The notes beneath the pieces are model-generated. The model was given only the letters and a program-made list of their open reading frames with translations, did not search any database and was not told the DNA's origin. From CAUYUA01 sp963575675 (lineage in GTDB: Bacteria > Pseudomonadota > Alphaproteobacteria > Azospirillales > Azospirillaceae), in assembly GCA_963575675.1 (NCBI GenBank), contig CAUYUA010000207.1, positions 1 to 42,343 of the forward strand: 42,343 nt of DNA, given 5' to 3'. This document shows positions 34,422 to 42,001 of the stretch, in pieces (the first letter of the stretch is position 1; each line of letters begins with the position of its first letter). The position numbers and the translations under genes were made by a program.

Positions 34422-34772
34422 TCAAAGGAGTTCAGGAGCTGTGTTCCCGGCCGCTCGGGCCAAGGACGAAAGCCCCTTTTATTCGCAACGATCTTCCTCT
34501 GAAACTGTTTGTCTCTATTGATGTGCCTATGAGCCTGTTGTAAAATCAAAAATTGTAGCGACAAAATCCAATGAATAGGGTTTATTTGTTTTTCTTGGCG
34601 ATGTCGTCGCGTAAATCAAAACGCGGATTTTTGATTTTGCAACAGGCTCTGTACAGGTGAGATTTTAATTTTATGCAAGCAAACAATTCCAGAGGAAGAT
34701 CGCTTCGCGAATAAGGGAAGGCTTTTGTTTTTGGCCCGAGCGACTGGGACCATCGTTCCTGAACCCTTTAAC
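34422..34772. repeat. Family A element carrying a nested inverted repeat
   Basis: Tips are GTTCAGGAGCTGTGTTCCC and the inverse GGGACCATCGTTCCTGAACC. Arms include AAGGACGAAAGCCCC and GATCGCTTCGCGAATAAGG. The centre is enlarged by a second inverted repeat (34531-34649). It lies about 65 bases after the Cys-rich gene and ends about 25 bases before the DUF692 gene, so promoters for the latter may lie within it. Confidence 0.75.
34531..34649. repeat. Nested 119-bp inverted-repeat element
   Basis: Arms of 23 bases (34531-34553 and 34627-34649) begin GAGCCTGTTG and end AAAATCAAAAAT with one mismatch. The tip resembles insertion-sequence ends and the hairpin at 15782. No coding content. It sits inside the family A copy, so it entered later. 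Confidence 0.7.
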
Positions 34773-34797
34773 TTATTCTTCAGAAAACATTTGCATC

Positions 34798-35970
34798 ATG
34801 AATTGTGTAAGCGATCGCGTTGGTCTTGGCTGGCGTCCGGAACTAACCTCGAAAATCATGATGAATCTCGATCAAATCGATATCGTCGAGGTTATTGCCG
34901 AGAACCTAATCGTCGCTTCCTTAAACATGCGCAACGCTATGCGCGCTCTGGCCAAAAGCACCTCCGTTTCTTTGCATGGCGTTTCGATGGGGCTCGCCTC
35001 TGCATTGCCCGTCGATCGCCGCCGCCTCGCCGCCATGGCGAGTCTCGTTCACGAAATTCAGCCGGAGTCCTGGTCGGAGCATCTCTCTTTTGTGCGCGCC
35101 GGCGGCATAGAGATCGGTCACCTCGCCGCACCGCCGCGCACACAAAACACGATTGATGGATGTTTGAGCAACCTCGCCATCGCGCGACAGGTCGTTGGCG
35201 CGCCTCCGGCGCTGGAGAACATCGCAACTCTGATTGAACCTCTGTTTAGTGTTCTTGACGAGCCAAGTTGGATTTCTGCAATTTTTGCGAACACCGAATC
35301 GCCTTTCCTACTGGACCTTCATAATCTTTACGCCAACGCGGTTAATTTCGGTTGGGAACCATTGGCTTTGTTGAAGAAACTTCCTCTGTCGCGTGTTTCA
35401 ACGATTCATCTGAGCGGCGGTTGTTGGATTGGGTCGGAAGGGGGCAAAAGGTTGTTGGACGATCACATTCACGACGTTCCAACAGAGGTGTTCGATTTAT
35501 TGACCGAAACCGCACGTCGCGCGCCACAGCCCCTGACGGTGATTATCGAGCGTGACGGCGCTTATCCGCCGTTTTCCGAACTTTTGTTGCAGATTGCGGC
35601 GGCGCGGTCGGCTCTGGCGGCCGGACGTTCCTCCAGCATCACGCCGTCGGCTCCGGGTTCGGAGCATTGTTCTTATTTTGGAAGCCCCTGTTCTTGTTCT
35701 GAATTCCTGGATACGGGGCCAAAGCGGTCCGAGGCTCTTCCTAACGCCGTCGCCGTTCGGCAAGAGGTTTTTCTGGCGCGTTTATACACCGAGCCTGGCT
35801 TGCCGGAGCGCGTTCTTGACGATGCAATGGCGGAGGCCGCGCGCGCCGAGTTGTCTTTCGCGGATGGAACGGCTTTGGCGAATGTGGATGTTGTCGGCTT
35901 GCCTTTGGCCGTAAAGAGTTTCCGTCACAAGAGAGAAAGCTATGCGCGATTCCGTCGACGTCCGAGCTAA
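34798..35970 (+). CDS. DUF692/MNIO-family oxidative enzyme with C-terminal extension
   Basis: DUF692 proteins (MbnB, TglH, BufB types) are multinuclear iron enzymes that oxidatively modify Cys, often on ribosomal peptides. Signatures: RVGLGWRPEL (7-16), VEVIAEN (30-36), SLHGVSMGLAS (58-68, His60), SWSEHLSF (91-98), ENIA (140-143), LLDLHNLYANAVNFG (171-185), IHLSGG (203-208), DDHIHDV (221-227) and VIIERDGAYP (248-257). After the barrel comes an unusual CSYFGSPCSCS stretch (Cys 291, 298, 300) and a helical tail (VFLARLYTEPGLPER … LANVDVVGLPLAVKSFRHKR). No separate peptide substrate or DUF2063 partner is seen. It overlaps the downstream methyltransferase gene by 29 bases. Confidence 0.9.
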   Translation: MNCVSDRVGLGWRPELTSKIMMNLDQIDIVEVIAENLIVASLNMRNAMRALAKSTSVSLHGVSMGLASALPVDRRRLAAMASLVHEIQPESWSEHLSFVRAGGIEIGHLAAPPRTQNTIDGCLSNLAIARQVVGAPPALENIATLIEPLFSVLDEPSWISAIFANTESPFLLDLHNLYANAVNFGWEPLALLKKLPLSRVSTIHLSGGCWIGSEGGKRLLDDHIHDVPTEVFDLLTETARRAPQPLTVIIERDGAYPPFSELLLQIAAARSALAAGRSSSITPSAPGSEHCSYFGSPCSCSEFLDTGPKRSEALPNAVAVRQEVFLARLYTEPGLPERVLDDAMAEAARAELSFADGTALANVDVVGLPLAVKSFRHKRESYARFRRRPS

Positions 35971-37453
35971 TCAAGACGCGGACCAAGACGAAGACGCTGC
36001 GGGCGAAGCCTTTTGTCGCGCTCGTTCTGCGCGCTCGCGCCGAGGCTTGGGGCAAGTTTTTACGCCGCCGTCGTTGGTGGAGAAAATGCTTGATCTGGTG
36101 GAGGCCGAGATCGGCGGCTCGCCGTTGCCGGGGCGCGTGGTGGACGCTGGAGCAGGCAGCGGTCGTTTTGCGTTGGCGGCGGCGCGACGTTTTCCTTTGG
36201 CGCGAATTGTGGCTGTTGAAACAGACCCGGAGTGTCTTGAAATCTTGCGCTTCAACGCCGAGGAGCAGGGCCTATCCGCTCGCATTGATTTTCTGGCGCA
36301 AGATTATTGTGCGCTGGAGTTGCCGCGCATCGATTCGCCAACGCTGTTTCTCGGAAATCCGCCTTATGTGCGGCATCACGACATTCTCTCCGTCGCCAAG
36401 GAGCGTTACGCCGCAACCGCCGCCGTTCTCGGTTTGGGAAGGGCTTCTCGTTTGGCGGGGCTGCATTTGCATTTTTGGTTGCATACCGCGCGCATCGCCG
36501 CTCTTGGGGATATTGGTTGCTTCATCACCGGCGCCGAGTGGCTCGACGCCGTTTACGGCGCTCCGCTTCGGCGGGGGTTGGCTTCGCCGGTTCTTGGTCT
36601 GAGCCGCCTCGTCATCGTTGAGCCAACTTTGCGATTGTTTGAAACCGCTCTCACGACCTCGGCCATTGCCAGTTTTCGACCAAAGGCCGCTCTGGAGCGG
36701 CCGGCTTGCGTTGTCCGCGTCGCGACCTCAGAGCAACTTTCTGAATCGTTATCGGCGCGCGATTGTGGTTCGAGTCACGACATTGCTCACGCCGTATTGG
36801 CCGAAACGCCGACTTGGTCGCAGCTTGGTCGCGTCGAGAGTCGTCTTTCGTCGGAGTCGTCTTTCATCGGGCGTCCCCTTGGCGAGGTGTTTCGTGTTCA
36901 GCGCGGTCAATCAACGGGATGCAACGCGGTGTGGATCGCCGGATCGCAGGCGAAAGACTTGCCGACATCGACGCTGTTTCCCACGATCACCAAAGCGCGT
37001 TTTCTTTTCGCGGCGGGAGGGCGACTCGATGCGGACGCCGTTGCGAATCTTCCGCGCGTGATCGATTTGCCGTTGGACATTGCTTGTCTATCCGCGACAG
37101 AGCAAGACGCCGTCTCGCGATTTTTGCTCTGGGCCAAGGCGCAAGGCGCCGCCGACACTTGGACGGCGCGGCATCGGGCTTCGTGGCATGCTGTTCGTCT
37201 TACGCCTCCTGCTCCGATTCTGGTTACGTATATGGCGCGTCGTCCGCCGGTCTTTGTGCGCAATCCGCATGGAGCGCGTCATTTGAATATTGCTCATGGC
37301 CTATATCCAAAATGGCCTCTTTCTGAAACGACGTTGGACTTTCTCGCCGGTTGGCTGAACGAGCATATTGGAGTTGTTCATGGTCGGCCTTACGCGGGCG
37401 GATTAATTAAATTTGAACCACGCATGCTTGAAAATCTGAAGTTACTTCCATAG
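35942..37453 (+). CDS. N6-adenine-type DNA methyltransferase-like protein
   Basis: SAM-dependent methyltransferase, 503 residues, of the TaqI/Eco57I-like gamma class. RRGLGQVFTPPSLVEKMLDL (33-52), the SAM-binding VDAGAGSGRFALAAARRF (67-84), acidic residue of AVETDPECL, and catalytic GNPPYVRHHD (138-147). The rest (about 200-503) would be target recognition, with RVQRGQSTGCNAVWIA and LNIAHGLYPKWPLSETTLDF, resembling TaqI-C-type C-termini. No restriction gene lies beside it, so it is an orphan methylase or a non-DNA enzyme. Start ATG 35942 has AAGAGAG upstream and overlaps the DUF692 gene, implying coupled expression. The target base and site are unknown. Confidence 0.85.
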   Translation: MRDSVDVRANQDADQDEDAAGEAFCRARSARSRRGLGQVFTPPSLVEKMLDLVEAEIGGSPLPGRVVDAGAGSGRFALAAARRFPLARIVAVETDPECLEILRFNAEEQGLSARIDFLAQDYCALELPRIDSPTLFLGNPPYVRHHDILSVAKERYAATAAVLGLGRASRLAGLHLHFWLHTARIAALGDIGCFITGAEWLDAVYGAPLRRGLASPVLGLSRLVIVEPTLRLFETALTTSAIASFRPKAALERPACVVRVATSEQLSESLSARDCGSSHDIAHAVLAETPTWSQLGRVESRLSSESSFIGRPLGEVFRVQRGQSTGCNAVWIAGSQAKDLPTSTLFPTITKARFLFAAGGRLDADAVANLPRVIDLPLDIACLSATEQDAVSRFLLWAKAQGAADTWTARHRASWHAVRLTPPAPILVTYMARRPPVFVRNPHGARHLNIAHGLYPKWPLSETTLDFLAGWLNEHIGVVHGRPYAGGLIKFEPRMLENLKLLP

Positions 37454-37519
37454 CCTTTCGCGCCAAGGAACAGAACAAGTTCGGCCGTAGGCTTCCACCA
37501 AATATTTTTTTTGTTTGCC

Positions 37520-39115
37520 ATGACCACACTTCAAGAAGCCCTTTCTCTGGCCCAGGATCGCCTTCAGTCGGGATGCGTCGAAGAGGCGGAGCGTCTCTTT
37601 TCCTGCATTCTTGATGAGGTTCCGGATTTTCATTTTGTCCGTCACTTGATGGGTGTGGCGGCGGCTCGGAGAGGAAATTATGAGAAGGCTGTCGCACTGA
37701 TAACGGAAGCTATTGACGGAGATGATCGTCATCCGATTTGGTATGGCAATCTCTGTAATTCTCTTCACGCGCTGGGAAGGTACGACCAAGCAATCGCGAG
37801 TGCGCAAAGATGGCGTATGCTCGCGCCCAATATCGTTGCGCCTTATCATAAATTGGCTTTTCTCTATGCGGTCACGGGTCGTAACGACGACTTATTCTTG
37901 ATTCTGGAGGATTGTTTTTCGGCAACGGAAATTTATGGGTTATTTTGGAAGACGCCTTATTATTTGGTTCTTGATGTCGCAAATCAGTTGCGTTATCGCG
38001 ATTGTTCTTTTCGGCTGGTGGAAACGCTGGTCGAGCGAGCGAAGAACGCGGCGCAAAACCGTGACAATCGGTTGATTTCGGCTTGGTTGGGCTTCTTAAG
38101 CGGGTCTGTGGCTTTGCTGAGAGGCGATTCGTCACGAGCCGCGCATGAATTCTCCATGATTGTCGAAGACTTGCCTTTTGTGCGTCATTTTTCGCTTGAA
38201 AACAGCGTGGAGCAACGACTTGCCTCTGTGTCTCCTGAAGGCGCCGCTGCGTTCGACGCGGGGTTCGTTATGGGAGCGTTCGAGTCGGAGATCGAGAAGC
38301 GTTCTTGTGCGCCTGTGGCGGTGGTTTTTGCGGCGTGTGATGGAAGCTATCTAGAGCGTTTTGGTCGATTGCTTTTGGCGTCTGTTGCGGCGTTTTCGAG
38401 TCCTGGACAAATTGTTCACTTTCACATTGTTGATCCTCACTCTAGGCATCAAGATTTGCTTGAGGCGTGGCGTAAGCAATTTTGTCGCTGTCGATTGGAG
38501 TTCAGTTTTGAATTTAGCCCTTCGAATTTATCCAAAGAGGATTGTCGAACTTTTTACAGTTGCGCAAGGTTTATGAGAGCCGCTTTTTTATTGGAATTAT
38601 ACCGTGTTCCTTTATTGATTGTAGACATAGATGCATTATTTCTTGATGATCCGATGATGTTTGTTAATGCTCTTACAAAAGAAACGCCTCTTGCGATGTG
38701 TTATAATCCGGAGACGCTCTCGTTTCTTTACGATAGCATGGGCGCGGGATTGGTGGTGGTTAGACCGGAAAAAGAAACTCTTCTATACTTCAAAACTGTT
38801 CGAGATTATTTGATGTATTGGCTTCAACGCGGCGATATGTCGTGGTTTTTGGATCAAATCGCCTTAATTTCGAGTTTCCACGAATGTCAGCGGCGTGGAG
38901 TATCAATGAGCATACAGCCGATCATGCGACATAATTGCGATGTTATGATTTTGAATGGTGGGCGGTATTTTCAGATCATCAATGAAAAATTTTCTGCGGG
39001 TTTTGACCGACCTTTGGAGGCGTTTTTAGACCAGGTAATAGAAAATATGGCTGGCGGCGCTCACCTTGAAACATTGCGAATGATGTTTTCTCGTCGGTTT
39101 AGGTTGTTGCTGTAG
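37520..39115 (+). CDS. TPR protein with GT8-like glycosyltransferase domain
   Basis: A 531-residue fusion. Residues 5-220 contain tetratricopeptide-type helical repeats (EALSLAQDRLQSGCVEEAER, AAARRGNYEKAVALITEAID, ALGRYDQAIASAQRW). From about 260 a nucleotide-sugar transferase fold follows (VAVVFAACDGSYLERFGRLL, then FMRAAFLLELYRVPLLIVDI and DALFLDD with a metal-binding DxD near 369-371; MGAGLVVVRP). No signal peptide, so it acts in the cytoplasm. The frame opens at TTG 37511; I prefer ATG 37520. It follows the methyltransferase by 66 bases and may be in the same unit. The donor sugar and acceptor are unknown. Confidence 0.75.
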   Translation: MTTLQEALSLAQDRLQSGCVEEAERLFSCILDEVPDFHFVRHLMGVAAARRGNYEKAVALITEAIDGDDRHPIWYGNLCNSLHALGRYDQAIASAQRWRMLAPNIVAPYHKLAFLYAVTGRNDDLFLILEDCFSATEIYGLFWKTPYYLVLDVANQLRYRDCSFRLVETLVERAKNAAQNRDNRLISAWLGFLSGSVALLRGDSSRAAHEFSMIVEDLPFVRHFSLENSVEQRLASVSPEGAAAFDAGFVMGAFESEIEKRSCAPVAVVFAACDGSYLERFGRLLLASVAAFSSPGQIVHFHIVDPHSRHQDLLEAWRKQFCRCRLEFSFEFSPSNLSKEDCRTFYSCARFMRAAFLLELYRVPLLIVDIDALFLDDPMMFVNALTKETPLAMCYNPETLSFLYDSMGAGLVVVRPEKETLLYFKTVRDYLMYWLQRGDMSWFLDQIALISSFHECQRRGVSMSIQPIMRHNCDVMILNGGRYFQIINEKFSAGFDRPLEAFLDQVIENMAGGAHLETLRMMFSRRFRLLL

Positions 39116-39142
39116 CATCAGGTGATTGTGTGTGATGGAACC

Positions 39143-39242
39143 AAACGGGTCCAGGGACTGTGTTCCTGGTCGTGGGGGATCATAAGGGGGGCGCGACCGC
39201 CTCCCTTATTCGCGAAGCGACATTCCTCTGGAACTGTTTGTT
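39143..39242 (+). repeat. Family A element, left half only
   Basis: AAACGGGTCCAGGGACTGTG, TTCCTGGTCGTGGGGGATCA, CCTTATTCGCGAAGCGA and TCCTCTGGAACTGTTTG, ending where the centre would begin. It lies about 30 bases after the glycosyltransferase stop codon. Bases 39243-39411 show repeated GGAATTGTTTGTTTTTAT-like text and no gene. Confidence 0.72.
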
Positions 39243-39411
39243 TTTATGGAATTGTTTGTTTTTATTATTTGTCTCTTTTGGTGCTTTGCGAGGTGCTTTG
39301 CGAATGGCAGGCGTTGTCCTCGGCTCCCACTCCAACAAAAATCTAGTCAATTGCATCAAAATTCGAGACACTCAGAAACACACTTCTCCTCGACGCTTAA
39401 CGGAATTAAAA

Positions 39412-39786
39412 ATGATGAAAAGATGCGCCGTTGTCCTGTCTTTATTCGCGTTGTCGGCGTGTGGCTCTGTGATTTCGGGCAGCACGGAAGTCGTAACGGT
39501 TTACAGCACGCCTTATTCCGGAGCAACCTGCGACATCCGTAACGATCGCGGAGTGTGGAGAGTTCCTTCTACGCCCGGACGCGCTTTGATCTTTCGCTCT
39601 TCAAGCAACGCAACAGTGACGTGTCGTTTGCCGGATGGCTCTTCCGGCGGCGTTGAGGTTCCGTCATCATATTCGACTGAGGCTTATGTGAGCGCGTTGA
39701 CCGGAGTCGGGGCTATTGTTGACCTCTCCAGCGGCGGCGCCTACGAATACCCTGAGGATATTACGGTGACTTTGGCTAAACCATAA
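39412..39786 (+). CDS. Small putative lipoprotein
   Basis: A 124-residue protein starting MMKRCAVVLSLFALSACGSV. The lipobox LSAC places a lipidated Cys at about 17, so the mature protein is anchored in a membrane. The mature part is Ser/Gly/Thr-rich and beta-like (STPYSGATCDIRNDRGVWRV, ATVTCRLPDGSSGGVEVPSS, IVDLSSGGAYEYPEDITVTL). Two Cys (CDIR and TCRL) could form a disulfide. ATG 39412 is preferred over the upstream in-frame codons, which read through the repeat. I do not recognise the family. Confidence 0.8.
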   Translation: MMKRCAVVLSLFALSACGSVISGSTEVVTVYSTPYSGATCDIRNDRGVWRVPSTPGRALIFRSSSNATVTCRLPDGSSGGVEVPSSYSTEAYVSALTGVGAIVDLSSGGAYEYPEDITVTLAKP

Positions 39787-39913
39787 AGTAGAGTTCCGAC
39801 GTCTTTAAGGTCGTTAAGTTCTCATTGGCTTTGGAAGTCGGAGGTTGGAGAGTGTGACGGTCATCGGCGGAGGGATTGTTTCTAATCAGGAGCCGCAAGA
39901 AGAAGGTCGCGCG

Positions 39914-40645
39914 TTATTGTTTTTGCTTGAAAACGCATGTCGCTTGATTGCCATGCGCTAGAAACTCCATTCCCTTCTGAATCGTTGCGACTCGGCGTGT
40001 TAGAGACGGTTTCAACGCCGTCGGCGACCAATGGCGTGGATTCGGAAGAATCACCGCCAAACGGGCGGCCTCTACGGTTGAAAGCTGATCTGATGACTTG
40101 TGAAACCAATGATGCGCCGCCGCTTCCGCTCCATAGACACCGTTTCCCCATTCCACGACATTCAAGTAGACCTCCAATATCCTCTGTTTCGGCCATAAAA
40201 ATTCAATCAGAAGCGTAAACCAAGCCTCCAATCCTTTTCGCAACCATGTTCGATTCGGCCATAAGAAAACATTCTTTGCTGTTTGTTGGCTGATTGTGCT
40301 TCCTCCTGATAGACGTTCGCCTTCGTCATTTCGCTCCATTGCGGCTTCAATTGCTTCCCAGTCGAACCCATTATGTCGACAGAATTGTGAATCCTCGGCT
40401 GCAATCACCGCTCGGACCAAATGTGGTGAAATTTCCTCCCACTTGACCCAGCGCCACGTTGTTTCCGCGCCATCTGCGCTTCGAATCAACATCAACGCCG
40501 TTCTCGGCGGCGGCGTGACGGCGTAGATCATTACCCAGATTATGGTTAACGCCACGAGCGCGCCACAAAACCACGTCAAAAGGCGTAGCAATCTCCAGAT
40601 GCGCAATCGAGGAGCGCGCGCATTCGGCGCACTGCGACGTGACAT
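39914..40645 (-). CDS. mtgA: Monofunctional peptidoglycan transglycosylase MtgA
   Basis: GT51-family glycosyltransferase that polymerises lipid II into glycan strands. It has 243 residues from ATG 40645 with one N-terminal membrane anchor (LLTWFCGALVALTIIWVMIY). The catalytic domain has VRAVIAAEDSQFCRHNGFDW (catalytic Glu), GGSTISQQTAKNVFLWPNR, and KQRILEVYLNVVEWGNGVYG, followed by EAARLAVILPNPRHWSP. No transpeptidase domain is attached. Divergent from the Spy-like gene, sharing a 130-base control region. Confidence 0.95.
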   Translation of the reverse strand: MSRRSAPNARAPRLRIWRLLRLLTWFCGALVALTIIWVMIYAVTPPPRTALMLIRSADGAETTWRWVKWEEISPHLVRAVIAAEDSQFCRHNGFDWEAIEAAMERNDEGERLSGGSTISQQTAKNVFLWPNRTWLRKGLEAWFTLLIEFLWPKQRILEVYLNVVEWGNGVYGAEAAAHHWFHKSSDQLSTVEAARLAVILPNPRHWSPTALKPSLTRRVATIQKGMEFLAHGNQATCVFKQKQ

Positions 40646-40674
40646 AATCAACGCCTTTCAGGCTGTGAGAAAAC

Positions 40675-40723
40675 GTTACTCTTTGTTACCGAGTGTTACC
40701 ATGATCAGACATCGTCTTGTTAC
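40675..40723. promoter_or_regulatory. Tandem GTTAC repeats between mtgA and the Spy-like gene
   Basis: GTTAC occurs at 40675, 40685 and 40695, exactly ten bases apart, and again at 40719. Tandem direct repeats one helical turn apart are typical of OmpR-family binding sites. They lie about 55-100 bases upstream of the Spy-like gene start. Confidence 0.5.
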
Positions 40724-40777
40724 ATTCTGAAGCCATGATGAATTCATCGAAACGATCACTCATTAAGGAAGTAGACG

Positions 40778-41380
40778 ATGAAACGCATTGCCGTTACTTT
40801 TTCAGCTCTCGCCGTAAGCATGTTGTTGGCTGGAGCCGCGCTTCCACTTTATGCCGCTGAAGGTTCGGAAGGCGCTTCCGACGCGACCGTCAATTGTCCG
40901 CGCCGCAACACGAATATGGGGTCTGGAATGGGGCCTGGAATAATGGGGCATGAGGGGATGATGGGCGGCATGGAGCACGGGATGATGGGAGGGATGGGGC
41001 GTCACAACTCTCAGATGCATATGGAGCACATGTGCAGCGATCATGAAGCGCATCAAGCCGCGATGCTTGCTTATGCCGAGACCAAACTGAAGTTGACGGA
41101 TGCTCAAAAGCCGTTGTGGGCTAAATTCGTTGAGACGGCGAAAGCTTCGAATGCTCCACTCGCCAAGCTTTGCGCAGAGCAAAAGGACAAGCAGCAAGTG
41201 ACGACTCTGCCGGAGCGTTTGGAGCAGAAAGAGAAAGCGGAGACGGCTCACCTGGAACACCTTAAGATTATTCGCCCTGCATTGACCGCCATGTACGATG
41301 CTTTGAGTCCGGAGCAGAAGAAGACAGTGGATTCTTTTATGGATCATCAACGCTCAGGGATGATGAATCGCGGGAAGTAA
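40778..41380 (+). CDS. Spy/CpxP-like periplasmic LTXXQ protein, Met/His-rich
   Basis: A 200-residue exported protein with signal peptide MKRIAVTFSALAVSMLLAGA then ALPLYA-A. The next section is Met/His/Gly-rich (MGSGMGPGIMGHEGMMGGME, HGMMGGMGRHNSQMHMEHMC) and likely binds metal such as copper. Two LTXXQ-type motifs of the Spy/CpxP family follow: LKLTDAQKPLWAKFVETA and ALSPEQKKTVDSFMDHQ. Spy and CpxP act as envelope chaperones or stress modulators, so metal or envelope-stress induction is likely. A good SD (AAGGAAG) precedes the ATG. Tandem GTTAC repeats lie upstream and a terminator follows. Confidence 0.85.
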   Translation: MKRIAVTFSALAVSMLLAGAALPLYAAEGSEGASDATVNCPRRNTNMGSGMGPGIMGHEGMMGGMEHGMMGGMGRHNSQMHMEHMCSDHEAHQAAMLAYAETKLKLTDAQKPLWAKFVETAKASNAPLAKLCAEQKDKQQVTTLPERLEQKEKAETAHLEHLKIIRPALTAMYDALSPEQKKTVDSFMDHQRSGMMNRGK

Positions 41381-41447
41381 ATCTTTCGCTCGTTGGAAGA
41401 GCGAAGGGAAGTAGAGAGACGCTCTGAAATAAAAAGACAAGTAAATT

Positions 41448-41492
41448 AAGGGTCCGGTGACTGGAAACGCAGTCTCCGGACCCTTTGCCTTT
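41448..41492. terminator. Terminator between the Spy-like gene and the nitroreductase fragment
   Basis: The stem AAGGGTCCGG against CCGGACCCTT is extended by GACT/AGTC around a short loop, followed by TTGCCTTTTT on the plus strand. Its tip again resembles family A ends. Confidence 0.85.
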
Positions 41493-41502
41493 TTAATTGA
41501 CA

Positions 41503-41922
41503 TCAATCCCATAGAAAGGTTGCAAAGGACGAAACCGGCTCTCGTTCCGTTCGAAGTTGATTCTCCGCAGCTTCCGAGTCTTCCCAACCAATCGCCATGC
41601 CACACGCCACAATTTCACTCTCCGGAATTCCTAATTCCTGCCGAATCAAACGGTGATACTTAGAAAAAGCTTGTTGCGGACAGCTATGCAACCCAAAACC
41701 GCGCGTCGCGATCATGATGGATTGCAAAAAAGCTCCCAGATCAAGCCAGCTCCCGACCCCCATTGCGCGATCGATCGTAATGAACGCTCCGACCGGAGCG
41801 CCAAAAAAACTATAGTTTCTTCCAAATTGATGCTTCATGCGAACCGCATCGCCCTTTTTGATCTCCAGCAGCGCATAGAGATCTCCTCCGAACGCATGTT
41901 GGAAGTCTATCGTCAGTCTCAT
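41503..41922 (-). pseudogene. Nitroreductase-family protein, C-terminal half
   Basis: Flavin-dependent nitroreductases reduce nitroaromatics or quinones with NAD(P)H. This fragment has the second half of the family: GDLYALLEIKKGD, GRNYSFFGAPVGAFITIDRA, GSWLDLGAFLQSIMIATRGF and ESEIVACGMAIGWEDSEAAE. The N-terminal FMN-binding half is missing. Only six or so unrelated residues (MRLTIDFQHAF) precede, then an alternating CG run (41923-41939). The missing half would have to lie where an oppositely oriented nitroreductase start occupies the DNA. Confidence 0.75.
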
Positions 41923-42001
41923 CCCCGCGCGCGCGCGGACTAGACCTTGGTCTGTAGACGCGCCGCGCCATATCTACAACCGAAAAAAGTGTGCATACCC
42001 C

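Noticed and set aside
34798..35970. Bufferin or methanobactin operon
   Set aside because: No DUF2282-like or short Cys-peptide gene, no DUF2063/MbnC partner and no DoxX-like gene is seen in the neighbourhood.
35942..37453. Type II restriction-modification system
   Set aside because: No nuclease gene or fused nuclease domain is visible; the neighbours are an MNIO and a glycosyltransferase.
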